Below are positions 8,196 to 17,032 of a stretch of DNA of 64,000 nt, one piece after another. The translations under genes and the position numbers were made by a program. Below the pieces are notes generated by a model. That model was not told the origin of the DNA. It saw only the letters and a program-made list of their open reading frames with translations, and did not search any database. The stretch comes from Heyndrickxia sporothermodurans (GTDB lineage: Bacteria > Bacillota > Bacilli > Bacillales > Bacillaceae_C). How positions within the stretch are numbered: position 1 is the first letter of the stretch; each line of letters begins with the position of its first letter. The stretch lies in the NCBI RefSeq assembly GCF_016785185.1, contig NZ_JAEKDY010000005.1; one strand, 5' to 3'.

Positions 8196-8834
8196 TTAAT
8201 TTTGTTTTCTACTGATGGCTAAACCATCACCGACTGGTATGATGGTTGTTGAATATTGTTCATGATTCATTAGCCATTCATTGTAACTCTTGATTTTCTT
8301 AACAAGATTTCGAATTCTTTTATTTTCAATATGATCATTAACAACCAAACCTTTAAATAGGACATTATCTGTATAAACATAACCATTTTTTGAAAGGAAG
8401 GGAGTATATAATTCGAAAAACCTCATATATTGACCCTTTGCTGCATCAATGAATATTGCATCAAATGAACCAAAATCTTTTACTTCATTCACTATTTCAA
8501 GTGCATCGCCTTTTAGAATATTTATTTGATGTTGGTATTCAGATTTGGAAATATTTAAAACAGCTTGCTCATATCTTTCATTATCTCTTTCAATAGTGAC
8601 AATTTCCGCCTCCGGAAGAGCAGCTGCCATCCTCATAGCCGAATACCCAATAGCCGTACCGATTTCTAATATTCTCGCGGGACGTTGCATGTTTAGGAGC
8701 TGTAACAAAACTTCAATACCTGCCAATTCCATGATCGGCACATTATGTTGAATAGCGAATTGCTCCATCTCTTTAAATAACGGATCCCTTTCTTTTATTA
8801 AAGATTCAATATAAGAATGGATTTCATCTTTCAT
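8196..8834 (-). CDS. trmR: TrmR (YrrM), tRNA 5-hydroxyuridine methyltransferase
   Basis: 212-aa SAM-dependent O-methyltransferase of the catechol-O-methyltransferase-like fold. SAM-binding motif I is ILEIGTAIGYSAMRMA (about residues 55-70), then IVTIERD and the metal-site region FDAIFIDAAKGQY. The B. subtilis orthologue methylates 5-hydroxyuridine at wobble position 34 to 5-methoxyuridine. The usual hydroxylation partners TrhP1/TrhP2 (YrrN/YrrO), next door in B. subtilis, are missing at this locus. ATG after TAGGAGG. Confidence 0.9.
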   Translation of the reverse strand: MKDEIHSYIESLIKERDPLFKEMEQFAIQHNVPIMELAGIEVLLQLLNMQRPARILEIGTAIGYSAMRMAAALPEAEIVTIERDNERYEQAVLNISKSEYQHQINILKGDALEIVNEVKDFGSFDAIFIDAAKGQYMRFFELYTPFLSKNGYVYTDNVLFKGLVVNDHIENKRIRNLVKKIKSYNEWLMNHEQYSTTIIPVGDGLAISRKQN

Positions 8835-8866
8835 TTTTTTCCTCCTAGCGAAAAGGAGCTAACATG

Positions 8867-8903
8867 AAAAGTAGAAAGCTTTCATATACAGCTTTCTACT
8901 TTT
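8867..8903 (-). terminator. Hairpin between mltG and trmR
   Basis: A 14-bp perfect stem (8867-8880 with 8890-8903) with a 9-nt loop and flanking A/T runs. On the minus strand it lies just before the trmR ribosome site, so it ends mltG transcription or attenuates read-through into trmR. Confidence 0.65.
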
Positions 8904-8984
8904 TATGTTGTTATCGATTCGTTAATGTAAAAACACGTTGTTATTTTAACATAATTTTTCTTGAAACGCTAATTTTAGTGTTAA

Positions 8985-10130
8985 TTACTTTTGAGAACTT
9001 GTAATATATTTTTCTTTTAAGCGATTATGTTCAGCTAACGTCTTGGAATAATAAACTGTTCCTGTTTTCGTAGCTGCAAGAAAATATAGATAATCTGTTT
9101 TCGCCGGATTAATAGCCGCTTCGATAGACATCTCCCCAGCACTTGCTATTGGGCTCGGGGGCAGTCCTTGAATTTTATAGGTGTTATATGGCGAATTTAC
9201 TTTAAGATCGTCATATGTTACTTGTTTTTTATGTTTTCCTAAAGAGTAAAGAACGGTCGGGTCTGTTTGTAATGGCATATTTACTTTCATACGATTATAA
9301 AATACACTTGAGATTTTATGGCGGTCTGCCTTTTCTGTTGCCTCTTCTTCAATTAAAGAAGCCATTGTTAAAATTTCATATTGATCAAGATTAGACTTCT
9401 GAATTTGTTCTTTATATTTTTCCATAACTGAGTTTGTTTTTATTAACATTTTGTTTACTATTTGATCTATAGACGGTTTTTTATCGTAGAATGAATATGT
9501 TGCCGGAAATAAATACCCTTCTAATGGATGTAGAACATCTTTTTTAAGGACTTTTTTTGAGATTAGTAATGGGTATTTTTTAATAAGTTTTTTTATATAC
9601 TTAGGATCGTCGAGTTTTTTATCAATTTCTTTTTTATCAATACCCGAATGTTTTGCAATGATCGCTGTAATTTGGCTCAGTTGCAAACCTTCTGGTATCG
9701 TAAACTTTACTGTTGCTTTCTTTAACACCGTTCCCGTTTTCAATTGTGTTATGATTTGTTTTAAATTCATGGAAGGTGATAATTTGTATGTACCCGCTTG
9801 AAAGCCAGTTTCATTATTTAATTTTACATAGTATTTGAAGATTAATTTATTTTTAATCATTCCGTCTTCTTCTAGAATTGTTCCAATCGTGGATACAGTA
9901 GAGCCTATAGGGATTTCTACATTTTTCGTTTTAGTATTTTTTGGTTCAACTGGCTTTAATGCTGATTGAATGTATATATATGTGGCTAATATACCTCCAG
10001 CAATAATTAATATAATCGTTAAACAAATGATTCCAACTATTTTACGAATGGTTTTTGCTTCATCACTTTTAACTAACAGCTTTTTATAAATATCGTCTTT
10101 ATTTATCTTCTTATCTTTTTGATCAGTCAA
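8985..10130 (-). CDS. mltG: Endolytic murein transglycosylase MltG
   Basis: Membrane-anchored lytic transglycosylase that cuts nascent glycan strands (YceG family). A cytoplasmic tail is followed by one helix (about residues 32-55), a LysM-like region, and the catalytic domain with the glutamate in MASLIEEEA and the conserved NSPYNTYKIQGLPPSPIASAG stretch (split here as NSPYNTYKIQGLPP then PIASAG). I prefer the TTG start 8 bases after AAAGGGTGA; an upstream TTG (10154) or the ATG at 10139 are alternatives. Confidence 0.93.
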   Translation of the reverse strand: MTDQKDKKINKDDIYKKLLVKSDEAKTIRKIVGIICLTIILIIAGGILATYIYIQSALKPVEPKNTKTKNVEIPIGSTVSTIGTILEEDGMIKNKLIFKYYVKLNNETGFQAGTYKLSPSMNLKQIITQLKTGTVLKKATVKFTIPEGLQLSQITAIIAKHSGIDKKEIDKKLDDPKYIKKLIKKYPLLISKKVLKKDVLHPLEGYLFPATYSFYDKKPSIDQIVNKMLIKTNSVMEKYKEQIQKSNLDQYEILTMASLIEEEATEKADRHKISSVFYNRMKVNMPLQTDPTVLYSLGKHKKQVTYDDLKVNSPYNTYKIQGLPPSPIASAGEMSIEAAINPAKTDYLYFLAATKTGTVYYSKTLAEHNRLKEKYITSSQK

Positions 10131-10245
10131 TTGATCCATCACCCTTTCAAACAATCAATCCAATAACATAATGGAGTAGTCCCTTTTATCCAGTACATTA
10201 TACTATATTTCCTCTATTATTACTTATTTTTCTTCGAATGATGAA

Positions 10246-10460
10246 TGGCTTCGTAATGTTTGTTGTTTGTAGAAATAAACAATGCCCGTTACTTTCCGCT
10301 TCAGGAGCTTGCTTTTTCGCGGTGAGAAGTCGAGCCTCCTCGGCTACGCCTGTGGGGTCTCGACCTTTCCTCTATGTCCCGCTGGAGTCAAGCTCCTTCC
10401 GCTCCAATCCACTCAGCGTTTTCAATATTATTTATTGTTTGCAACAATCTTTAAAATAAG
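10246..10460 (+). repeat. Dispersed hairpin-rich repeat, copy A
   Basis: About 200 bp between mltG and yrzB, similar along its length to copies B and C. Shared blocks include TTTCCGCT, GAGCCTCCTCG, GGGGTCTCG/GGAGTC and CCTTCCGCTCCAATCCACTC, followed by a (C)AATATT tail. It is more GC-rich than its surroundings and has internal inverted repeats. No protein of its own is apparent. Elements like this are known in other Bacillaceae genomes. Confidence 0.8.
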
Positions 10461-10492
10461 GACCTATTTAAAATATGCTGAGTAGGTATAAG

Positions 10493-10524
10493 AAAAAAAC
10501 CTTTCCCGGTTACCAGGAAAGGTA
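10493..10524 (-). terminator. Terminator after yrzB
   Basis: Stem ACCTTTCC/GGAAAGGT (10499-10506 with 10517-10524) followed on the minus strand by a T7 run. It ends the ireB-ruvX-yrzB transcript. Confidence 0.85.
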
Positions 10525-10550
10525 ATTATATATAGTATAGGGAGTCTAGT

Positions 10551-10838
10551 TTATTCTTCTTCTTGTTCGTCAAGGAATGTATTTAACATTTCCTCAATCA
10601 TGTCCCATTCTTCATCCGTTTCAATTGGTTGAAGGTCGCCTTCTTCTCCATCTTCTTTTTGGATAAATGAAGATGCGTGAATTTCAATTTCTTCATTTTC
10701 ATCTTCTTCTGCACCTACCGGGAAGTATAGGACATAAGATTTTCCAAATTCTTCTGATTCAAATGTAAATAATACTTCAAAAAGCTGTTCATTTCCATCT
10801 TCATCAATTACTGTAATATGTTTTTCACCATGTTCCAT
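10551..10838 (-). CDS. yrzB: YrzB, DUF1292 protein
   Basis: A 95-aa very acidic soluble protein of the DUF1292 family (YrzB in B. subtilis), with the typical GEKHITVIDEDGNEQLFEVL opening and a Glu/Asp-rich C-terminus. It is always near ireB and ruvX in Bacilli; molecular function unknown. AGGTGAAAAG precedes the ATG, and only 12 bases separate it from ruvX, so it is in the same operon. Confidence 0.88.
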   Translation of the reverse strand: MEHGEKHITVIDEDGNEQLFEVLFTFESEEFGKSYVLYFPVGAEEDENEEIEIHASSFIQKEDGEEGDLQPIETDEEWDMIEEMLNTFLDEQEEE

Positions 10839-10850
10839 CTTTTCACCTCA

Positions 10851-11267
10851 TTAATTTTGACTATCAAGATAACCTTGTAAGATCATACTGGCAGCCATTT
10901 TATCAATAACTTTTTTACGTTTTTTTCGGCTTACATCAGCTTCTAATAGAACCCTTTCGGCCGCCATTGTACTTAATCGCTCGTCCCACATAATAACAGG
11001 CAGATTTAGAAGTACCTTTAACTTCTCCGCATATGCTTTTGAAGCTTCTCCTCGCGGACCAATAGTATTATTCATATTTTTAGGAAAGCCGACGACGATT
11101 TTTTGCACATCATAAAGTTTAACAATTTCCGCTACACGTTCGAATCCAAATTTTTCTTTTTCCTCATCAATCGAAATGGTTTCAATTCCTTGTGCTGTCC
11201 ATCCAAGCTCATCACTAACGGCCACTCCGACTGTTTTAGATCCAACATCAAGACCCATAACTCGCAA
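10851..11267 (-). CDS. ruvX: RuvX/YqgF-family nuclease (putative Holliday junction resolvase)
   Basis: 138-aa RNase H-fold protein (YrrK in B. subtilis). The first catalytic Asp is in MGLDVGSKTVGVAVSD, the second acidic site in WDERLSTMAAER, and the C-terminus has KKVIDKMAA. YqgF proteins are linked to Holliday junction resolution and 16S rRNA 5'-end processing. The TTG start (MRVMGLDVG) is 7 bases after GGGGG and gives the family's length; it begins one base after the ireB stop, so the two are tightly coupled. Confidence 0.92.
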   Translation of the reverse strand: MRVMGLDVGSKTVGVAVSDELGWTAQGIETISIDEEKEKFGFERVAEIVKLYDVQKIVVGFPKNMNNTIGPRGEASKAYAEKLKVLLNLPVIMWDERLSTMAAERVLLEADVSRKKRKKVIDKMAASMILQGYLDSQN

Positions 11268-11268
11268 A

Positions 11269-11538
11269 TTAATATCCCCCACGATGCTGTTTCAAATAAG
11301 ATTTCACCAACACTTCAATGATTTCATCGCGTTCTAACTTTCGGATGATGTTACGTGCATCCTGATGGCGAGGAATATATGCAGGATCACCAGATAGAAG
11401 GTAACCGACGATTTGATTAATCGGATTATAACCTTTTTCTTGTAATGCTTCAAATACTTGTAACAATACTTCTTTCACATCATGCTCTAAAGGTTCTTCC
11501 GAAAAATTAAATCGCATCGTTTTGTCAAAAGAGCTCAT
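11269..11538 (-). CDS. ireB: IreB-family regulatory phosphoprotein
   Basis: An 89-aa protein (YrzL in B. subtilis) opening with SSFDKTMRFNFSEEP, which contains the threonine region phosphorylated by the PASTA kinase IreK/PrkC in Enterococcus faecalis, where IreB lowers cephalosporin resistance. Small, soluble and mostly helical. It heads the ireB-ruvX-yrzB operon downstream of alaS. ATG after GAGAGGTG. Confidence 0.92.
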   Translation of the reverse strand: MSSFDKTMRFNFSEEPLEHDVKEVLLQVFEALQEKGYNPINQIVGYLLSGDPAYIPRHQDARNIIRKLERDEIIEVLVKSYLKQHRGGY

Positions 11539-11723
11539 TATACAGCACCTCTCTTTAACCGCTTGTCCTAAATAAAAACAAGCATTATTTTACTTAGTAC
11601 CTATTCAAAAGCTCACCCAATAGCATTCTCGCTCAAAAAACCTCCATATAAATATTTATACGCAAATCTTCTTTAAACAAGAAAAAATGGGCAGTATAAA
11701 TAAAATGTTGTCGATCATAGGAG

Positions 11724-11759
11724 GAAGGAAAAAAGGATAGTTCTATCATTTTTTCCTTC
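11724..11759 (-). terminator. Terminator between alaS and ireB
   Basis: A long stem (11724-11740 with 11743-11759, one mismatch) whose 3' arm contains the T-run, about 45 bases past the alaS stop. Confidence 0.65.
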
Positions 11760-11804
11760 AAGGCACTATTTCCTATCTTTATTGTACAACACTTTTTGCT
11801 TGAA

Positions 11805-14438
11805 TCAAATGGATTTTACCCAATCACCTACAAATTCAAGCGCAGAATCTAGTTTGTCAGGATCTTTCCCACCAGCTTGAGCCATATCCGGACGGCCACC
11901 ACCACCGCCACCGCAACGTGATGCGACTTCTTTTACTAGTTTTCCCGCATGATATCCTTTTTCAATTAAATCTTTTGTGACACCAGCGATAATATTTACT
12001 TTATCATCTTGCACAGAACCTAGAACAACAATACCTGATTCTATTTTTTGTTTCAAATCATCGACCATATTCCGTAGATTATTCATATCTACACCTTGAA
12101 CTTTGCTTGCGAGTACGTTTACCCCATTCACACTAAACTTGTTATCGATTAAGCTCCCTGCTTCAATATTCGATAATTTAGCAGATAGTGATTCGTTTTC
12201 TCTTTGTAAATCTTTAAGCTCCTGTAATAAATTGTCGATTCTAGTTACTAGATCCTTTGGATTTGCTTTTAGTTTAGCTGCAGCCTCATTTAAACGATGG
12301 ATTTGTTCATTCATTAAATGATATGCTGCTTCCCCAGTCACTGCTTCAATTCGTCTAGTACCTGCGCCAATTCCACTTTCTGAAACGATTTTAAAAATTC
12401 CAATCGATGATGTATTTTGAACGTGGCAACCTCCACATAGCTCTAAACTATAATCGCCCATTGAAACGACACGAACGACTTGACCATATTTTTCACCGAA
12501 TAACGCCATAGCACCCATCGCTTTTGCTTCTTCTAAATTTTTATTTTGAATTACTACTGGAATACTAGCCCAAATTTTTTCGTTTACAATTTCTTCGATC
12601 TTCTCTAGCTCCTCAGAAGTAATTTGACCGAAATGTGAGAAGTCGAAACGAAGTCTATTCGGTTCAACTAATGAACCAGCCTGATTGACATGTGTCCCTA
12701 ATACATCCTTTAATGCTTGATGAAGCAGATGCGTAGCTGAGTGATTTTTAATGGTTTTATTTCTGCTTGCTGCATTAACGATTGCTTCCACTTCTTGACC
12801 TGTAGTTAAAGTACCTTCTTTAATAATTCCTCGTTGTAAGTGTTGGCCATTCGGTGCTTTTTGAACATCGGAAACAATTACTAGAAGCCCATCAGCTTCC
12901 AATTTCCCTTCATCAGCTATTTGACCGCCGCTTTCTGCGTAGAAAGGGGTTTCTTCAAGGATAAATTGAATTTCATCTCCCGTAGCTGCTTGATCAATTA
13001 ATGCGCCATCCTTAATGATAACCGATACTTTCGTTGTTTTTGTTAACGTATCATAGCCAACAAATTCACTTTTTTCTTTAATATCTCCTAATATACCGCC
13101 TTGAACCTGCATTGATCCGACATCTTGTCTTGCATTACGTGCACGCTCCCGTTGGTTTTCCATTTCTCTTTCAAAGCCTTCGAGATCAATTTTCAAACCT
13201 TGGTCCTCAGCATATTCTTCGGTAAGTTCTACTGGGAAACCATACGTATCATATAAACGGAAAACATCTTCACCGGAGATTTTACCTGTTCCTTCTGCTT
13301 TTGCTTTCTCCATAACCGATGAAAGAATAGCTAAACCTTCGTGCAATGTTTCATGGAAACGTTCTTCTTCATTTTTCACTACTTTTTGAATGAATTCTGT
13401 ATTTTCTTTTACTTGAGGGTAAAAATCTACCATAATTCCTGCTACGACAGGAACTAATTTATACATAAATGGTTCGTTAATATTGATCGTTTTTGCATAT
13501 CTTACTGCCCTGCGCAGTAGTCTACGTAAAACATAGCCACGCCCTTCGTTTGATGGCAATGCCCCATCGCTTACAGCAAATGAAACGGTTCGGATATGGT
13601 CTGCAATCACTTTAAAGGCTACGTCCTTTTCAGTATCAACGCGGTATTTTTCTCCTGAAAGCTTTTCTGTTTCATGAATTATTGGCATAAACAAATCTGT
13701 ATCAAAATTTGTTGGCACTTCTTGAATAACAGACGCCATTCGTTCTAATCCCATACCTGTATCAATATTTTTCTTTGGTAATGGAGTATATGTTCCGTCA
13801 GGGTTATGATTAAACTGAGAGAAAACAAGGTTCCATACTTCTAAATATCTTTCATTTTCGCCACCGGGATATAATTCAGGGTCATTTTCATCGTCACCAA
13901 ACTCTGGTCCACGGTCATAGAAAATCTCTGTATTTGGTCCACTTGGCCCTTCTCCGATATCCCAAAAGTTTTCTTCTAAGCGAATAATTCTTTCTTCTGG
14001 CAGTCCAATTTTTTTATTCCATAATTCATGTGCTTCGTCATCCTCGGGATGAATCGTAACGGAAAGCTTTTCCGGTTCAAAGCCAATCCATTTTGGGCTA
14101 GTAAGAAATTCCCAAGCCCATTCTATTGCTTCTTCTTTAAAATAATCTCCAATTGAAAAGTTTCCGAGCATTTCAAAGAATGTATGGTGTCTTGCTGTTT
14201 TTCCTACGTTTTCGATATCATTTGTGCGAATTGCCTTTTGAGCATTCGTTATACGTGGATTTTCTGGAATGACCCGTCCATCAAAATATTTTTTTAATGT
14301 TGCTACCCCACTATTGATCCATAGTAGTGATGGGTCATCATGTGGTACAAGTGAAGCACTAGGTTCCACTTTATGTCCTTTTTCTTGGAAAAAGTCTAAA
14401 AACATTCGGCGAATTTGTGCGCCTGTTAATTTTTTCAT
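11805..14438 (-). CDS. alaS: Alanyl-tRNA synthetase
   Basis: 877-aa class II synthetase that charges tRNA-Ala, with an editing domain against serine and glycine. The N-terminal catalytic domain has HHTFFEMLGNFSIGDYF (motif 2 region), followed by the tRNA-recognition domain, the editing-site metal motif NHSATHLLH ... CGGCH, and the C-terminal C-Ala domain ending in CGGGGGGRPDMAQAGG. ATG after GGAGGTTTTAAT. It is controlled by an alanine T-box about 270 bases upstream, with a dispersed repeat lying between. Confidence 0.98.
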   Translation of the reverse strand: MKKLTGAQIRRMFLDFFQEKGHKVEPSASLVPHDDPSLLWINSGVATLKKYFDGRVIPENPRITNAQKAIRTNDIENVGKTARHHTFFEMLGNFSIGDYFKEEAIEWAWEFLTSPKWIGFEPEKLSVTIHPEDDEAHELWNKKIGLPEERIIRLEENFWDIGEGPSGPNTEIFYDRGPEFGDDENDPELYPGGENERYLEVWNLVFSQFNHNPDGTYTPLPKKNIDTGMGLERMASVIQEVPTNFDTDLFMPIIHETEKLSGEKYRVDTEKDVAFKVIADHIRTVSFAVSDGALPSNEGRGYVLRRLLRRAVRYAKTININEPFMYKLVPVVAGIMVDFYPQVKENTEFIQKVVKNEEERFHETLHEGLAILSSVMEKAKAEGTGKISGEDVFRLYDTYGFPVELTEEYAEDQGLKIDLEGFEREMENQRERARNARQDVGSMQVQGGILGDIKEKSEFVGYDTLTKTTKVSVIIKDGALIDQAATGDEIQFILEETPFYAESGGQIADEGKLEADGLLVIVSDVQKAPNGQHLQRGIIKEGTLTTGQEVEAIVNAASRNKTIKNHSATHLLHQALKDVLGTHVNQAGSLVEPNRLRFDFSHFGQITSEELEKIEEIVNEKIWASIPVVIQNKNLEEAKAMGAMALFGEKYGQVVRVVSMGDYSLELCGGCHVQNTSSIGIFKIVSESGIGAGTRRIEAVTGEAAYHLMNEQIHRLNEAAAKLKANPKDLVTRIDNLLQELKDLQRENESLSAKLSNIEAGSLIDNKFSVNGVNVLASKVQGVDMNNLRNMVDDLKQKIESGIVVLGSVQDDKVNIIAGVTKDLIEKGYHAGKLVKEVASRCGGGGGGRPDMAQAGGKDPDKLDSALEFVGDWVKSI

Positions 14439-14465
14439 ATTAAAACCTCCATATGTATTTTTGAG

Positions 14466-14680
14466 AAAGGCAGTTTTAGTAAAGTTTGTTGTTTTTGGGA
14501 ATCTACAATGAACCGTTCCTTTCCGCTACAGGTACTCGCTTTCCGCGGGGCTGGCGATAAGCCTCCTCGTCGCTTCGCTTCCTGCGGGGTCTCATCTGTC
14601 CAGCTGAACCCGCAGGAGTCTCGTACCTTCCGCTCCAATCCACTCTGTGCGTTTAATATTGTTAAAAGCTACAATATTAT
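14466..14680 (+). repeat. Dispersed hairpin-rich repeat, copy B (inside the alaS leader)
   Basis: About 200 bp similar to copies A and C. It contains CCTGCGGG near 14580 and CCCGCAGG near 14609 as an internal inverted repeat and CCTTCCGCTCCAATCCACTC near the right end. Its left end (AAGGCAGTTTTAGTAAAG...) resembles the end of copy D. It lies between the T-box terminator and the alaS start, so it is transcribed as part of the alaS leader. Confidence 0.8.
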
Positions 14681-14699
14681 AGAAATGAATCTTGAGAAA

Positions 14700-14965
14700 T
14701 AAAAAAAGCCTCCATCCCTGGACAGGGACGAGAGACTTACTCGCGGTACCACCCTGATTAAAGATAACGAATGTATGTTATCTTTCTCTTGGGTGCCTAT
14801 AACGGGGCAAGACGGCAGTTTTTACCTGCACTCCAGATTAGCTTTCTGTTATCCTTCATCTAGAATTTCTTTCAGCCGTGGAAATTCCTCTCTTTTGAGT
14901 AATTCAACTCTCAGATGGACTATAACATACTTGATCCTTCAACATTTTCATTGTTTATCCTTTAT
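14700..14965 (-). promoter_or_regulatory. Alanine T-box riboswitch of alaS
   Basis: A tRNA-sensing leader. The antiterminator T-box core AGGGTGGTACCGCG is at 14755-14742, followed by a terminator hairpin and a T7 run ending at 14701. Stem I contains the conserved GGCTGAAAG segment; the likely specifier is GCT (Ala) at 14842-14840, preceded by GAAA as in other T-boxes. Uncharged tRNA-Ala would stabilise antitermination and raise alaS expression. Confidence 0.92.
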
Positions 14966-14971
14966 AGTCGA

Positions 14972-15001
14972 ATTATAAAAAACTTTATTATGCTTTGTCA
15001 A
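14972..15001 (-). promoter_or_regulatory. Sigma-A promoter of the alaS T-box transcript
   Basis: A consensus TTGACA (15001-14996) and TATAAT (14977-14972) with an 18-bp spacer. The stop codon TGA of the upstream permease gene lies inside the -35 box. Confidence 0.88.
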
Positions 15002-16077
15002 TCTTGTGAATGAATATTTACTGAAATATAGTTTTTTACTTGTATTAAAATAACTTTTAGTATGGCTAAGAAAGGGACAGCAATAATTAGTCCGATAACT
15101 CCCCCTATTTCACCTCCGATTGTCAGTGCAAGAATAATAAATAACGGATGCATATGCAAGGACTTGCCAACGATCAAAGGGGATAATATATTTCCTTCAA
15201 GAAATTGTAATACTACAATTACGATAAGAACATAAATTAAATATTTTACTGACATGGTGGCTGCGATTATAGCTACAGGAACTGCACCAATAATTGGGCC
15301 AAAGTAAGGGATAATATCCGTAATTCCAACAATTAAACCTAGTAGTATGGGATATTTTACTCCGATTAACCAAAATGCAATGGTAGAAATGGTTCCAACT
15401 AATAAGCAAACGAGAAGTTGACCCCTTATATATCCACCGATTGATTCATCAACATCTTTCACCATTAGTTTCGCCTGGTTGCGCCATCTCTTTGGAGTAA
15501 AATACCACGCTGTCTGTTTAACTTTCTCTATATCTTTCAGTAAATAAAATGAGATGAATGGAATAATTGCCAATATAAATATGAAGTTGACAATTTTCAT
15601 TAACGCGTTTATTGCTTTTGAAAGAAAACTACTTAACCATGATTCAAATTTATCGATTCTCTGCTCAATCTGATCTTGAATTCCGTCGGGCCATCTCGAT
15701 GTTGAATCATGTAGATTTTCAATCCACGTACGGTATTGATTCGCAAATTCCGGAATATGGTCTGATAAATCTTTAATTTGTTCAATCAAAATAGGGATGC
15801 CTAAATAGATCAAATATCCAGTGCCGCCAAAAAAAACGATATATATAATAAAAGTTGCCAATCCCCTATGTATACCAAGCTCATGCAGTTTTTCTACAAG
15901 AGGATGTAATAAGTACGTAAAGAAAGCGGCGATAAGTAAAGGGATAAATGCAGATAAAAAAATTTTTAGTATGGGCATCCAAAATGGTTTTAAAAGAAGA
16001 CAAAAATACAAAATGATCATTAATAATAGTATAATGCCAAGATTAAAAATCCAATTCCAACGGGGTTTTCGCAACAT
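14998..16077 (-). CDS. AI-2E-family transporter (YrrI)
   Basis: A 359-aa integral membrane protein of the AI-2E/PerM family with about seven to eight helices, a large loop near residues 90-160, and the conserved PYFGPIIGAVP and DIIPYFGP region in the C-terminal half. Some members export small molecules or act as Na+/H+ antiporters; the substrate here cannot be told. Its position upstream of alaS matches B. subtilis yrrI. ATG after AAGGAGGGATGG. Confidence 0.88.
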   Translation of the reverse strand: MLRKPRWNWIFNLGIILLLMIILYFCLLLKPFWMPILKIFLSAFIPLLIAAFFTYLLHPLVEKLHELGIHRGLATFIIYIVFFGGTGYLIYLGIPILIEQIKDLSDHIPEFANQYRTWIENLHDSTSRWPDGIQDQIEQRIDKFESWLSSFLSKAINALMKIVNFIFILAIIPFISFYLLKDIEKVKQTAWYFTPKRWRNQAKLMVKDVDESIGGYIRGQLLVCLLVGTISTIAFWLIGVKYPILLGLIVGITDIIPYFGPIIGAVPVAIIAATMSVKYLIYVLIVIVVLQFLEGNILSPLIVGKSLHMHPLFIILALTIGGEIGGVIGLIIAVPFLAILKVILIQVKNYISVNIHSQD

Positions 16078-16127
16078 CCATCCCTCCTTTTTCTAGTATT
16101 CGAGTTATGATGGTTTTTATCCAAAAA

Positions 16128-16154
16128 AAAGCTATCCCACAATGGGATAGCTTT
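16128..16154 (-). terminator. Terminator after yrzQ
   Basis: Perfect 12-bp stem (16128-16139 with 16143-16154) and a T8 run on the minus strand, starting within 5 bases of the yrzQ stop. Confidence 0.88.
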
Positions 16155-16157
16155 CAT

Positions 16158-16292
16158 TTAACGAAATGCTTTACGTATACGTTTCGTCATTTTTTTCATT
16201 TGTTTATTATCGAAATATCCTTGTCGTTGAGAGATTGCTGTTGCTGCTATCCCTGCTCCGAAGCCTAGCAAGGAGACGAATGTTTTATTCAA
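16158..16292 (-). CDS. YrzQ-like small protein (DUF3918 type)
   Basis: A 44-aa frame opening with TTG 8 bases after GGGG. The product has a short hydrophobic stretch (FVSLLGFGAGIAATAI, residues 5-20) followed by a basic tail (KKMTKRIRKAFR), typical of small DUF3918 proteins such as B. subtilis YrzQ. It is immediately followed by a strong terminator. Function unknown. A good ribosome site, terminator and conserved position support a real gene despite its size. Confidence 0.72.
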   Translation of the reverse strand: MNKTFVSLLGFGAGIAATAISQRQGYFDNKQMKKMTKRIRKAFR

Positions 16293-16311
16293 AACAATGC
16301 ACCCCTTCCAT

Positions 16312-16500
16312 TTAACTTAATCTTCGCGACTCTTCATCAAATAAATCATCTAATGAACTTAATGTTCCATCTTCCTCTACTTGATGGGTAAAAATCATAT
16401 CTTTTCCAATTGAAAGTTCAATGAAGCAGTTCCAGCAATAATATTGGTTGATGCCAATTTTACCAAGATCTTTACTTTGGCAATTCGGGCATTTCATCAT
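16312..16500 (-). CDS. Small zinc-ribbon protein
   Basis: A 62-aa protein. Two CxxC pairs, CPNC at residues 4-7 and CWNC near 22-25, form a likely zinc ribbon, followed by an acidic tail. The start is the ATG 8 bases after AAGGTGG, so the gene overlaps the 3' end of yrrD by 29 bases in another frame and is probably co-translated with it. Function unknown. Confidence 0.78.
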   Translation of the reverse strand: MMKCPNCQSKDLGKIGINQYYCWNCFIELSIGKDMIFTHQVEEDGTLSSLDDLFDEESRRLS

Positions 16501-16990
16501 AGGTTTCGCCACCTTGCGTTTGATTTATCGAAACGATGATGGCATCTTTTCCAACCTTAGGCGGCCCATCTGTATGGACAACTTTCTTTCCTTCCAGTAT
16601 ATCTGTAAAGAAGCCATCTGTTAGTTCGTACCCTATGATAGTGCCCATTTCTTCCGAAAAATATACGTCCTCAAGCAACCCTAGCTGATCACCACTACGT
16701 GAGATCGCTAATTTTTTTAATAGTGGTTTTGAATGACATAATGTATATTCTTCATCTATTGCCTTGTATTTTTCAAGCTTGGTGTCTTTTCGTAAAATGA
16801 TCCCTTGCTGCCCAAAATTATCTACTTTAGAAATAGGCAAGCGATATAGCGTGTTAAATAAACTTTTCGACTTAATTAGCAGACAGTTTATTTTCCCTTT
16901 ATCGGAAATACCTAAATCGCAAACCTCTCCCTTTTTTTGGCCCTCTGTGCTATATACAGGTATTCCTTTTAAAAGAGACAATGTTCTCAA
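16472..16990 (-). CDS. YrrD, PRC-barrel domain protein
   Basis: 172 aa with two PRC-barrel-like segments (about residues 3-70, opening LLKGIPVYSTEGQKKGEVCD, and 85-160 with DQLGLLEDVYFSEEMGTIIG). Position between recD2 and alaS matches B. subtilis yrrD. PRC barrels occur in photosynthetic reaction centres, RimM and sporulation proteins; the role here is unknown. The start is TTG after GGTGGGGG. Confidence 0.82.
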   Translation of the reverse strand: MRTLSLLKGIPVYSTEGQKKGEVCDLGISDKGKINCLLIKSKSLFNTLYRLPISKVDNFGQQGIILRKDTKLEKYKAIDEEYTLCHSKPLLKKLAISRSGDQLGLLEDVYFSEEMGTIIGYELTDGFFTDILEGKKVVHTDGPPKVGKDAIIVSINQTQGGETYDEMPELPK

Positions 16991-17032
16991 AAAGCACCCC
17001 CACCTTTTTCGAACATTTATAGTGTCTGTTAT

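Noticed and set aside
10238..10485. Short plus-strand frames in repeat copy A (and similar ones in copies B and C)
   Set aside because: The frames are not conserved between copies; they are by-products of the repeat's sequence.
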